Assembly (NCBI GenBank): GCA_003427395.1 | Contig: BFEA01000624.1 | Span: 173,891 to 226,135, forward strand | Direction of reading: 5' to 3' | Length of the DNA stretch: 52,245 nucleotides | From: Chara braunii | Taxonomy: Eukaryota; Streptophyta; Charophyceae; Charales; Characeae | In this document: positions 19,111-29,245 of the stretch, one piece after another | How positions within the stretch are numbered: the stretch's first letter is position 1 | Layout: the number at the start of each line of letters is the position of its first letter | Notes under the pieces: model-generated | Told to the model about the DNA's origin: nothing | Database searches by the model: none | Seen by the model: the letters and a program-made list of their open reading frames with translations, nothing else | Translations under genes and position numbers: made by a program

Positions 19111-19530
19111 TCGGACCGGAAAGACGACGTATATACATTCGTGATCAGTTTTTTTTTTTTTCTGTTTTTTTTGTTGTTTTTGTTCGTGATCGATGAGGTT
19201 GGATTTTTTTTGGCGGGAGCATGATCTACGTAGCTATTCATGTCTTGGCGGGAACGTGTCCCTTTTGAGTGTATCGAACCGAGAGACAACGTATATACAT
19301 TCTCATTTAAGGTGGATCTGGCGGGAAATTCTGAGTGTATGGACCCACAAAACCGCATATATACATTCATGTCTCCGCGCCCTGCGAGTAAATGAAAACA
19401 TCTGACGTGGGAGGAAAAAAAAAACAAACAAAAAAAATGACGAATCCAATTGCCCAAGCCCCCCGAACAGAAGGCGCTTTCGTTGATCATGAGTGTATAG
19501 TACCGGAAAGACGGCATATATACATTGATG
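19105..19530. repeat. Dispersed motif GAGTGTAT...ACATTC, several copies
   Basis: A block of the form GTATCGGACCGGAAAGACG followed by ATATATACATTC occurs near 19105, 19268, 19341 and 19490, and again diverged near 21605. Short GGCGGGA pieces lie between. Function is unknown. Confidence 0.75.
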
Positions 19531-19663
19531 ACCAGTCTCTTTGAGTCAGGGTGCGTTGTGTTCTGTACCTGGGAGAATATGAAGACACCCGATTTCCAAA
19601 AAAAAAAACAAAACGAAAATCGGAAGTCCGGCTGTGCAAGCCGCCGGATGCGGGGACATACAG

Positions 19664-20140
19664 TTTTTTTTTTTTTTTTTTGACGTACGGTTGATTGAAC
19701 CTTTTTTTTTAATTATTAATTTTTATGTTTCTTTTTCCGTTCCCAATGAAACATCAACAGGGACGTCTGCGATCTGTTTTTTTTTTTTTTTTTTTTTTTT
19801 CGTATGTGATCTGGGCTCAAACTCAGGTCTGCATCTCAACGGTTCATGGGTGTAAGAACTGAGCTACCGCCTTCCACCCGAATAGAACGCCGCCCGGTCA
19901 TTATCGCTGCATCTGGACTGAAAAGTGCCCCAAGTACAGCTATAAATAAAATACAACGGATCATAGTGGGGGCTTTCGAACTCAGGTCTGCATTTCAACA
20001 ATTCATGGGTGAAAGAACTGAGCTACTGCCTTCCACCCGAACAGAACGCCGCCCGGGGTCGTTATCGCTGCACCTGGACTGAAAAGTGTCCCAAGTACAG
20101 CTTTAAATAAAATACAACGGATCATATTCGGGGGAAGACG
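19664..20140 (-). mobile_element. SINE-derived tandem duplication
   Basis: On the minus strand GGCGGTAGCTCAGTTCTTAC and a B-box-like GAGTTTGAGCCCAG are followed by a poly(A) tail (T at 19777-19800). The segment from ATGGGTG...GAACTGAGCTAC through CAACGGATCATA is repeated with a 159-bp offset, giving a second A/B-box set near 19975-20030. Another T tract lies at 19664-19681. Confidence 0.75.
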
Positions 20141-20169
20141 GTAGGCGGACACCTGCGATCTACGCGTTG

Positions 20170-20295
20170 ATGCACACCTGCAATTTTTATTTTTTTAAAT
20201 TATTTTTAACTCATCTGATCTGGATTCGAACACGTGTCTTGATTTCTACAGTTTTTTTCATGTGGGTGTGGCAACGGAGCTACGTAGGCGCAAAC
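20170..20295 (-). mobile_element. tRNA-derived SINE copy
   Basis: On the minus strand TACGTAGCTCCGTTGCCACA and GTGTTCGAATCCAGATCAG are followed by an A/T-rich tail. It is related to the SINE at 11813-12025. Confidence 0.65.
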
Positions 20296-20381
20296 CTGCA
20301 ACCGATTCCTTGCATTAGCTGGAGTTGTATGTGGACCTGGTTGTGGTCCCGATAAATTCAAGAGCAGGAGTAGGAGGAGGA

Positions 20382-20491
20382 CTACCTTCTTCACCCGAAT
20401 ACGACGTACGGTCATTATGGCTGTATTTAGACGGAAAGATAGCCCAAATACGGCTATAATGACGGTACGCTGTATTCGGGTGAAGACTGTA
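20382..20491. mobile_element. MITE, family D
   Basis: An inverted-repeat element of about 110 bp. The left arm is CTACCTTCTTCACCCGAATA and continues CGTACGGTCATTAT. The right arm is the inverse of CTACAGTCTTCACCCGAATA. The SINE tails at 19870 and 20030 carry a related CTTCCACCCGAA sequence. A similar structure occurs at 26229-26336 and its duplicate. Confidence 0.7.
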
Positions 20492-20528
20492 GGAGGAGAA
20501 AGGAGGAGGAGGAGGAGGAGGAGTAAAT

Positions 20529-20662
20529 GGTCCTCGCTGCGTGGAAATGTACGTGGAACCGTGGTGGTCCCAGTACATTCAAAATATTAGACCGATCGTA
20601 ATGTATCTGGTTCATGTCACCGTTCAGATACATGTAGAATGTCGTCCAGTGGAGCGAGGCCC
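20529..20662. mobile_element. Possible MITE with GGYCCTCGCT termini
   Basis: GGTCCTCGCTGC at the left and the inverse of GGGCCTCGCTCC at the right bound 134 bp, with weak internal complementarity. The termini recall family B, but no clear target duplication is seen. Confidence 0.45.
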
Positions 20663-21289
20663 ATTAATGCCTCACGATCTCGATTCGTAATGATGTGGGC
20701 CAGACGGTCTGTCGAGGGCTCAAGGAATCCAGCCTGCTAGTTCGTTGAAAGTTCGACGAAAGTTCGACGGAAATTTCGAGGAAAGTTCGACGGAAGGTCG
20801 ACGAAAGTCTGTATTTCGCAGCCTACCATTTTTTGATATTAATGTTATTATATTAATAATATATTATTAAATTGAGACTGATATGAACATTATTAATATT
20901 TTATTATTATTTGTCATCATTTATTGTTCCCAACGAGAGTCGTTCGCACTTGTTGGATGGATAAATAACAACTATTTCGTAAATTATTATTAATTTATTA
21001 TCGTAAATTATTATTATAGTGAAGTATCTCGAAATCCATTGTAGATCCGGGGTTATTATTCGGGGTAATTATTGGAACATCTGCTTAACGCCGAGGGCTG
21101 AGCCGTCATGCTCTTATTTAGCGGTGAGGGTCGACGGGGAAGAAGCCATAGCCCAGCTGGCTGTGGGGATGGTGAAGTCGTAGCTTGTCTACGGATGCTG
21201 GAATTGTGTTTCACTGTTATATCTTGCGAAGAGTTTGTCTCGGCATTCTTTTCACGTATGATATTGCGCTATTCACACGTGCATGACGA
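20663..21289. other. Unassigned sequence with short tandem repeat
   Basis: At 20743-20810 the motif GAAAGTTCGACG repeats about five times. AT-rich sequence with many ATTATTA runs follows (20830-21060). Confidence 0.6.
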
Positions 21290-21440
21290 TGCATGCATGC
21301 ATGATTCGTGCATGACGATGCATGACGATGCATGCATGCATGATTCGTGCGTGACGATGCATGCATGCATGATTCGTGCGTGACGATGCATGCATGCATG
21401 ATTCGTGCATGACGATGCGTGCATGCATGCACGCATGTGT
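21290..21440. repeat. Minisatellite, 29-bp unit rich in CATGCATG
   Basis: Units TGACGATGCATGCATGCATG followed by ATTCGTGCG recur with ATTCG spaced 39, 29 and 29 bp apart. Each unit contains CATGCATG, the RY-type element recognised by plant B3-domain factors, but the match may be incidental to a self-complementary repeat. Confidence 0.93.
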
Positions 21441-21828
21441 GTGTGGTTATGTGCTTTGCTTGCGAACCAGTCGGACGCTGCTGTGGCTTTGCTTCTTGTT
21501 CGTCTTCATAGAGAGCCCAGCTGTGGCTATAGCTCCCTGTGCTGCTGTGCTCCTTGTTTCGAGAGTGAATTTCGAGATTGCTTTCGCACATTGGATGATG
21601 ACCTGTATTGGACCGGAAAGACAGCTTACCTACATTCACGATGAGGGGACTTTGAGCCAGTCCGTCTGTCTCCTTTCACATCTGTTTTTGTGTTAAAAAA
21701 AAAGTAATCCTGGATTTTTCTTTTCGATGAGTCGCAAGCACGCGATCAACACGACTTATTTTTCCCTTCAAAAGTGTACACATCCACCGAGAGAGGGCGA
21801 GAGCGAGCGAGCGAGCGAGAGGGAGACA

Positions 21829-21829
<1 letters not shown>

Positions 21830-21907
<78 letters not shown>
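21830..21907. repeat. (CA)n(GA)n microsatellite
   Basis: About 23 CA followed by about 15 GA dinucleotides. The Cys/Val and Ser/Leu frames here are artefacts. C-rich sequence at 22034-22071 is also simple. Confidence 0.96.
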
Positions 21908-21910
<3 letters not shown>

Positions 21911-22589
21911 GGGGGGTAAAAGCATTGGACAATGATTCGAAGACTTTGTTGCACGAAAAAAACTCTGCGAGTAATGGACAGCTTTCTTGTAGAGAGCTTA
22001 TGGCCGGCCACGTGGCAATCTGATTTGGTGTTCCCCCCACACCCCCCCCCCCCCCAAATCCCCCCCCCAAGTAATACCCACCTGAGTTCGAATCCTGGTG
22101 AAACTAGACGAATGAAAATGCTTTGATTCTGCTTGCCGGTAATCAGCAATCGGACTTTCGCGCCCCCAGAATAGAGGGGCCAATTGTGTTAAAACAAAAC
22201 AAAAAAACAAAACAAAAAAAACCTTTTATGTATTTGGTCGGTCCCTTGGGTGTTGGGCTTATTAGTGTTTCGCAGTCTGAGAGGGGGCCGAAACGGGAAA
22301 CGTGCAACCAGCTCATGGGACTGAATAGGGGGGATCCTTTTTGACTGGTGATAAGCAGACCTGTGAAACGGTTTTCACCTTTTTAGCAGTAACGGATGCA
22401 GTACCCAGGGTTCGATCCCTAGACCTCACCCTACCCATGTACAGTATCTATGTAGACCCCGAGAATTGAACCTGCGACCTGTGTATTCGCAGATAGTTGA
22501 CTGTTGTCTGTTGTAGGTCTGTAGGTCTGTGTAGCCGTAGGGGTTCGATCTGTAGGTCTGTCTAGTAGGGGTCATAGTTGTGTAGAGGC
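21908..22589. other. Unassigned sequence with tRNA-like boxes
   Basis: B-box-like cores occur at about 22086 (GAGTTCGAATCCTGG), 22410 (GGGTTCGATCCCT) and 22460 (GAATTGAACC). These suggest decayed tRNA-derived repeats, but none can be folded into a tRNA. Confidence 0.4.
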
Positions 22590-22690
22590 CGTAGCTGTAG
22601 CAATTCTGAAAGGTCAAGGTCGTAGCTGCTACAGTCCTGAAAGGTCAAGGTCGTAGCTGCTACAGTCCCGAAAGGGCAAGTCCACAGACT
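22590..22690. repeat. Minisatellite, 31-bp unit
   Basis: The unit CGTAGCTGCTACAGTCCTGA followed by AAGGTCAAGGT is present about three times (starts 22590, 22621 and 22652). Confidence 0.9.
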
Positions 22691-23829
22691 TCCGGAAGGT
22701 CCGGAAGTGGCCTTTCGAATTTTTCTCACGTTCCTCACAGCAGACCAGAGGCAAGTGGGCAAGTGGTGAGTCCAACTTTGCTTAGTCAGCGGTACCCAGT
22801 CTCAGTCTCACTTTGTCCAGTCAGCAAGTACCATGTGGGACTGTGTGCACCGTGGGCCCGGTGGAAAAGGGGCAGACCAACGACTTACAGAAGTATAAAT
22901 CAAGAGGCAGCGTCCAGCCATTCATTCATTCCTGCGGGAGCCATGCGGAAGCGCTGCCACGGCGACTTGTGCAAGGAGGTCTGCAGATGAGCCCGGAGGA
23001 CGCAGTGGGCTAGAGAGAAGGAGTTAGCATAGCGATAGGGTAGATGCAGCGACAGCTGCTATAGCTGTAGTTAGTAGTGAGTGTGTGTGTGTGTTCGAGT
23101 GTTAGAGTGATGCGTGTGGGATATCCAGGGTGATCCAGTGTATATGAACAGTGAGATGTTTGGGCGCTGAAGTCGCCATAGCCAATTGAGAGTGAACTGA
23201 TATCTGAAAGCCATATCTCTGAGTTNNGAGTGGGCGCATGTCGCCAGTATGCTGCGTTGCTGTTTACATGCATGAAAAGTGAGTTTGAAAGTGAGTCTGA
23301 TTGCACCTGGGTTCGAATCTCGATGGAGTCACATGAGTGAAATTATAACTCAGGGTTATGTACGAATGACCGGTTGGGCGGATGATTACTCCTGAAGGCC
23401 GGCAGCCTTTTATTTATTCGAGAAAAAGAAAAAGAAAAAGAAAAAGAAAAAGAAAAAGAAAAAGAAGGGAAAGCCAGATTACTGCCGTCAGCAACGGGCG
23501 GTGGTAGAAGCCATAGCTAGCTCTCTTGTCACCTCTCTCTCACCTTCTGAAGAGAACCTAGGCTATGGTACTCTTGGTTCTTTCATTTTAATCTTTCGAA
23601 GAGTTTTTCAATTCCGAAGCTACACATTTGGTACACTCTCAACGTGCCTGTGTCTCGCATCTCGCCGATCTTAGTTCTTGCTGAGTCGGCTCCTGCTTTC
23701 TTACTCCAATAGTATTGTAAGAACAAATAGAGTAAATAGAAAGCATGTGGTATCGCAGCACCTGTGCTTTTTCATCTCAGTGATGACATCACGGGCAAGT
23801 CATTCCTTCTGCCTCAGCAGCAATCAATG
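22691..23829. other. Unassigned sequence
   Basis: Two ambiguous bases at 23226-23227, a B-box-like GGGTTCGAATCTC at about 23308, and an AAAAAG hexamer tract at 23422-23467. No gene is recognisable. Confidence 0.5.
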
Positions 23830-24032
23830 GGGATACGGTGCACCTGGTCAGCATTGGCGTGGTGCATGTCTCTGGTCAGCATTGATGCGCTGCACCTGGC
23901 CAGCATTGAGGTTGTGCATGTCTCTGGTCAGCATTGATGCGCTGCACCTGGTCAGCATTGAGGTGGTGCATTTCTCTGGTCAGCATTGATGCGCTGCACC
24001 TGGTCAGCATTGAGGTGGTGCATATCTATGAT
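23830..24032. repeat. Minisatellite, 52-bp unit made of two 26-bp halves
   Basis: TGCACCTGGTCAGCATTGAG alternates with TGGTCAGCATTGATGCGC. TGCACCTGG starts at 23891, 23943 and 23995, giving a 52-bp period. Confidence 0.92.
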
Positions 24033-24948
24033 CAGCAGTGACTGCCTCAGGGGGTCCTTAGTCTCAACAGAAGTAAGTGTATAAGGAAGGTTATTAAAAT
24101 GGTTTTTTTTCTTTTTTTCTCTTTTTTAATGGAGGATTCCATTACAAAAGAGCATTGTCATGTTTGATGTAACTTCCGGCCAGAAAAAAAGAGGGAAAAA
24201 CTTCGAAAAAGGGAAAACATGAAAGAAAAGAAAAAGATGGGAAAAAGAAAGAAAAAACGATGGGGAAAGAAAAAGAGAAAAAGATGGAGAAAAAAGAAAA
24301 TAAAAGATGAGAAGGAACGGGAATCCCAACCTCACAGCTAGAGAGGTCAGGAAAGGAGATTGTGATCATTGTGGGGAAAAAAAAGAAGGAAAAAAAAAGG
24401 CCTAATGAGATCTCAATATGTTGTGCACGACATATTTTGCACCTGTCCTCGGCAACAAGGCCACGGCCCCACTGCCCCCGTGCGCCCAGGCACTTTTAGC
24501 CTGGTACTTTTTTTCTTTTCTTTTTTTTTAATTCCCATTGCATGAAAGAGCTGGATTTCTTTTCGCATTGGTTAATTTTTTGCGACTTGGTGGATCTGTG
24601 TTTGCATTTGCCTTTTCATGTCTGCATCTGGTCTGCCCCTGTGTCCAGATTTCCACGGGTGCTCTCAGTGGAAGGTGGTTGACTGTCGCCAGTGACATTT
24701 TTGCTCACAAACTATAAATTTGCTACGGAGGATAAACGTGCAAACGCAAAAAAACCCAAACCCATCCATCCCGGTTCCAGTATCACGAGGAGGAGGCTTC
24801 CTTTGTAGGCCTGTGGGCTGGATCGTGGTCTGTTGTTGGCGGACTGGCGATCGGACGCCTGCCGGTAGCTGGTTTTACGAAGCCGGACCTGATCGTGTTG
24901 CAGCGGGGCGTCTGATTATTTCGGGAGTCGTCGCAAAGCTAAGCGAAG
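24033..24948. other. Unassigned sequence
   Basis: A/G-rich simple sequence at 24180-24400. The rest has normal composition and leads into the putative exon at 24949. Confidence 0.5.
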
Positions 24949-25168
24949 ATGGACGCTGAAGGCATGGTAACCGCCATTATGAGCGAAAAGTACTTCAAGA
25001 GCCCCCACGATTATGATCAGGAGCCGAGAATGGAGGCGGTCCCGGGAGTGGAGATTGTGCCATGTGGCACAATCTCTTGTGACAAAATCAGCAGGGACCC
25101 GACTGAAATGACAGTCTCGCAAGACGTCAGTGGGATCGAGTTCCAAGTACTCAATCCTGATATCATCG
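24949..25168 (+). CDS. Putative first coding exon, unrecognised gene
   Basis: The frame opens with ATGGACGCTGAAGGCATGG and encodes about 73 residues of balanced composition: acidic N-terminus, a Tyr/Asp-rich stretch, then Cys-containing and Thr/Ser stretches. It ends in a good splice donor, ATCATC followed by GTAAGT at 25169. Right after the donor, translation becomes hundreds of Ser codons (TTC/TCT tract), which fits an intron rather than protein. Possible downstream exon pieces near 25720 and 25785 encode PEII- and PEIV-type peptides after TGAAG boundaries. I do not recognise the product. Confidence 0.4.
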
Positions 25169-25189
25169 TAAGTTTGATAGCCTTGAAAC

Positions 25190-25207
25190 TTCCTTCTTCC
25201 TCTTCTG

Positions 25208-25247
<40 letters not shown>

Positions 25248-25527
25248 TTCTTTTTCTTCTTCTTCTGCCGCCTCCTACTCTTCCTCTTCTTCCTCTTCCT
25301 CGTTGTCTTCCTTTTCTTCTTCTTCTTCTTCTTCTTCTTCTTCTTCTTCTTCGTCGTCGTCCTTGTCCTCTTCTTCTTCTTCTTCTTCTTCTTCTTCTTC
25401 TTCTTCTTCTTCTTCTTCTTCTTCGTCTCCGTCTCCGTCTTCCTCCTCTTCACCTTCGTCTTCGTCTTCGTCTTCGTCTTCGTCTTCGTCTTCGTCTTCG
25501 TCCTCTTCCAATTCCTCGTCTTCCTTT

Positions 25528-25573
<46 letters not shown>

Positions 25574-25690
25574 GCTCTTCTTCTTCTTCCTCTGTGTTCC
25601 TCAATCTGGTTCCATCTTCTTCTTCTTCTTTCTTCTTCTACTTCTTCTTCCATTGTCTTCTTTTCCTTCCTTGTCTGCAACTCTTTTTTT
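25190..25690. repeat. Long (TTC/TCT)n tract
   Basis: About 430 bp of TCT/TTC with CTC and TCG interruptions. It is pure pyrimidine for long stretches on the plus strand and so can form triplex DNA. It yields long Ser-, Glu- or Lys-rich frames that are not genes. Confidence 0.96.
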
Positions 25691-25918
25691 GTTTTGTTTT
25701 TGTTTTTGCCGCTGAAGCATCCTGAGATCATCCCTGCGTCTATGCTTTTTTTGTTTTTCCTTTGTTTTTTTTGCCGTGGCTGAAGAAGGTCCCTGAGATC
25801 GTCGCTGAGACTTATCTGAGAGCTGTCATGGCTCCATCTTCTTCTTCTTCTTTCTTCTTCTACTTCTTCCATTGTCTTCTTTTCCTTCCTTGTCTGCAAC
25901 TCCTTTTTTTTTTTTTTT
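25606..25918. repeat. Direct duplication, unit about 225 bp
   Basis: GGTTCCATCTTCTTCTTC through CCTTGTCTGCAACTC at 25606-25685 recurs at 25831-25905 with one TTC fewer, and a GCTGAAG/CCTGAGATC module sits after the first. The second copy ends in poly(T) and the ambiguous base at 25919, directly against a GA tract. Confidence 0.85.
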
Positions 25919-25919
25919 N

Positions 25920-25975
<56 letters not shown>
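25920..25975. repeat. (GA)n tract after an ambiguous base
   Basis: A GA microsatellite begins immediately after the N at 25919, suggesting an uncertain join. Confidence 0.95.
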
Positions 25976-25980
<5 letters not shown>

Positions 25981-27241
25981 AGCGGGATCTTTCAAACATC
26001 GATTCTTGCTTGTCCGTTTGTCTAATGTTCTAGTTTTTTTGTAAGAGATGTAGTCATTACCAGCAGTACTTCTGAGGCACTTCTCTTGAGTGCCGAGAAT
26101 GCTCTGTGCAAAATAAACAAATGAACTGGCCTACTCTCTTTTGGCTGGTGCCGCCAGCCATTATGCTCTGGTGCCCGAGCCCCGAAAAATGCACCGTGTC
26201 AACGTGACAATGTGTATGGCCCAAGTGCTATCGTCTTCCCCCGAACACAACGCACCCTGATTACCGTTGTACCAAGCCAGAAATATAGCTTGTATACATT
26301 CATTTTTAGGGTGCATTATGTTCGGGGGAAGACGGTAGTGGTGATGATGATGGAGGAGAACACTATAGGGAAGAAGGCGTTGAGTTGATCTTGTGTTCTT
26401 TTTCTTTCCTTCTTTTTCTCCTTCTTTTCCTTCTTTTTCTTCTTCTTTTTCTTCTTTTTCTTCTTCATTTTGTTCTCTTTTTTTGTCCTTTGCAGTCAAT
26501 TCTGTGCTTTGCATCATTGATTGGGAAGGGTCATAACACAACAGTCACATATCGGTCCACGGTCGGTGGACAACTGTGGCGTTTTCACAGGGTAGGGGAG
26601 GGGGAGGGGAGGGGGCTTGTTCCAGCAGCCCAACCCATTTTGACATCACCCAAACCCAATACCCCAACCATTCAACACAACCACATATAGTACTCCACTT
26701 AGACCCTACAACACCTTGCAGCCAGACTACCCAGTCCACATCGGTACCATCCAGCGTACATATAACAATCCAGGGCAGATAATACCTCCCAGCGAACATA
26801 GTACGACCTAACGCCGACGTGTTTCTTCTTTTCGCATGTTGTAAAAGTCGCGTGTGTTTGATGAGAGACGAAACCCCCAAGAGTAAAGTCTCGTGGGGAG
26901 TTGCACAGAGAAAGCACGATAGATAAGAAACAAACCAAGAAAGTAAATCGTACACTTCATATGGCATGACCAAGACAAGGCAAACAAGCAGAAGCTAAAA
27001 GCCCTAGCAAATAGACTAAAACCGGAGGACACTAAAGCTAGAAGGCACGGGGACACACAAGCATAGGAAGTACACACAAAGCAAGGGGGCAACACAACTA
27101 GGCAGCAAAGGTAGACAAGGCACCAGGGGGCAGAAAGCAGCAAAGCAAAGGTAGTGCAGCAACACACAGTGAGATGATGGATACCGAGGCACTGAATGGC
27201 AACCAACAACAAGGCACCTAGGTTGGAGGGCACGCGGGGGG
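25976..27241. repeat. 1.27-kb duplicated block, copy 1
   Basis: This block matches 38890-40155 at a constant offset of 12914 bp, with no difference that I could see. It starts at the end of a GA tract and ends in a run of six G, followed by three more G after a T and then a junction adapter. It contains a 105-bp inverted-repeat element and T/C-rich simple sequence at 26397-26480. No protein family is recognisable in its frames. Confidence 0.95.
26229..26336. mobile_element. MITE, family D-like
   Basis: Arms read CTATCGTCTTCCCCCGAACA and CTACCGTCTTCCCCCGAACA (the latter inverted at the right end), with CGCACCCT and TGCACCCT just inside. The second copy of the duplicated block carries the same element at 39143-39250. 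Confidence 0.75.
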
Positions 27242-27245
27242 TGGG

Positions 27246-27283
27246 CTGTCTCTTATACACATCTAGATGTGTATAAGAGACAG
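27246..27283. other. Nextera mate-pair junction adapter (assembly artefact)
   Basis: This is the same 38-bp head-to-head mosaic-end dimer as at 8583. It separates the G-run end of the duplicated block from unrelated sequence. The following 17 bases, ATCTGAGAGCTGTCATG, also occur at 25814-25830. Confidence 0.97.
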
Positions 27284-28285
27284 ATCTGAGAGCTGTCATG
27301 CAGTTGTGCTGAGGTGCAAAAGAAAAGGAAAGCAAAAGGAAAAAGAGAACATCCAAGATTCAAAATCGTTGTTTCTCTTGGCTGCAGCTGCGGCTGCGGC
27401 TGTGTGACTTGTTGAACATAATTAGCGTGAAGTTGAATTTTTTGTTCTTCCTTCTCCCTCCCTTCACCATTTGTTCAACGCAAACTTCGCAAAGTATAAA
27501 AAAATGGACTTTAGAATTGGCTCTTCTGTGTATAGCAACAGGGAGGAAAAGACTGAAGTCGTGGAAGATGAGCCACGGCTCCCTCCTCTGCTTCCTCCCT
27601 TTTTCCTGCCAATGCATGACTGGTGGGACCAAGCGGCACAAAGGAAATATTGGAGTCTTGGATATGCTTGCAAGATGAGCCTTGTCTCGTTTGTTCTTTT
27701 CGCTTTTTTCGGCAGAGCCCTGCCTCTTCCTCCCAAAAAAAGGATGGGCAAAGTTTCTCTCGAAAATGCTCTAATTCTGTCCATCATCAGTGTCAATTTT
27801 CAAAGATTTCATTACTCCATTTGACGACTCTATTTGAGGATTCTATCTTTGGTTTGATCAATCAAGAGTGTGATGTCTCATGAGTACGTGCATTGCGAAT
27901 GGTCAGACTCGTCAATGTTCGGACTCGTTGCATGTGCATCGAAACCACTATCTCACCTCTTCCTCCCAATACATAGTAGCCCAACGTTGAATTTCCTGTG
28001 CTTGGAAGTAGCGCCAAGAGTTGGATTTGCATCCCTGTCCAGAGCACAGGGAAAGGAAAGATTGCCGTGTCCTTTTTTTTGAAGTGAGTCCTGCCTGTCC
28101 TCCCTTTGGCGTTGGAAGCCTGCGCCGAGCATATCCCTGGAACCAGCGGGCGTTGGAAGCCTCTGGAAACTGTGCTGGAGCCTTGGCATTGTCTGTGGTC
28201 TGTGGCCGTGGTCGTCTCCTGATAAATCTTTGACTGTCGGACGTCTGTACCTGTTTTGGTCCTGACGTCTGTTTTTCCTAGGGCC
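27284..28285. other. Unassigned sequence
   Basis: No recognisable gene. Frames at 27464-27824 are open on both strands but are not conserved with anything in the window. GCGTTGGAAGCCT occurs twice near 28110-28165. Confidence 0.45.
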
Positions 28286-28690
28286 TACTTTAGGGTTTAT
28301 GGTTGAGGGTTTAGTGTTTAGGGTTTAGGGTTTAGGGTTTGCACTTCTAGGGGTCTGGCCACCTTCAGGGAGGGGTTTAGGGTTGAGGGTTTAGACTTCT
28401 GGGGGCCCTGGGGCACCTTCATTTGGGCCTTTTTTTTACCCCAGGCCTACCGACCAGTTGAACTTCTAGAGACTTGTTAGAGACTCTGCGCCTGAGTGTT
28501 AGACTTAATTTCCCTAGGGCCTACTTCGACTTCTATGAGAGCAACTTTCAACGGCCCTTGGCACCGTCAGTGGAGGGTTTTTTAGGCTTTAGGGTTTAGG
28601 GTTTAGGGCTAAGGGTGGAGGTTTTTTTAGGCTTTAGGGTTTAGGGTTTAGGGCTAAGGGTTAGTAGGACTTAGGGTTTAGGGTCTAGGC
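28285..28690. repeat. Degenerate interstitial telomere-like repeats (TTTAGGG)
   Basis: Short runs of TTTAGGG lie at about 28311-28340, 28579-28605 and 28626-28652, mixed with TTGAGGG and CTAAGGG variants. The 28.57-28.65 kb stretch is itself a tandem duplication. TTTAGGG is the plant-type telomere unit. Arrays are too short and diverged for a chromosome end. Confidence 0.85.
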
Positions 28691-29245
28691 TTCTAGAGAC
28701 TTTCTAGAGACTTCTAGGGGCCCTTGAGACTTCTGGGGGCCCTTGTCACCTTCATTTCAGCGATGCCCCGGGGCCTACCTGTGATCTGAACTTCCAGAGA
28801 GTTGTTAGAGACTGTGCACCTGACTCTTAAACTTGACTTTTTCTTGGGGCCTGCTTTGACTTCTCGGGGCTGTTTGCACCTTTAGTGGAGCGTTGATCCC
28901 AGGCCGACTCACCTGTATGGACTTCTGGAGACTTTCTAGAGACTTTCTAAAGACTTTCTAGAGACTTCTAGGGGCCCTAGGCACCTTCATTTGACCCTTG
29001 ACCCCTTAGATTTTCCTACAAGTTTATATTTGGTTAGCTTGGGCTACTTGACTTCTTGGGATTGTGTGGCAATGACGACCCTAGGCCTACCAACCTATGG
29101 ATGCTTATTTGGTTGGCCCTTGAGCCCAGGCCTACCAACCTATGGATGCTTGTTAGGCCCTTGACCCCAGGCCTACCAACCTATATGGAGTTCTAGAGAG
29201 TTTCTAGAGAATTCTAGGGGTCTTAGGCACCTTCATTTGGCCTTT
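28691..29245. repeat. Diverged tandem repeats (TTCTAGAGACTT; GGCCTACCAACCTATGG)
   Basis: Phrases such as CTAGAGACTTCTAGGGGCCC, GGCACCTTCATTT and CCAGGCCTACCAACCTATGG recur irregularly. The same vocabulary resumes at 30424-30560, beyond the LTR, so the LTR interrupts this tract. Confidence 0.8.

Noticed and set aside
25163-25995. Poly-Ser, poly-Glu and poly-Lys frames of 96-258 codons
   Set aside because: They come from a TTC/TCT tract that follows a splice donor; there is no complexity beyond the repeat.
28285-28690. A true chromosome end
   Set aside because: TTTAGGG runs are only a few units long and mixed with variants, and unrelated sequence continues on both sides.
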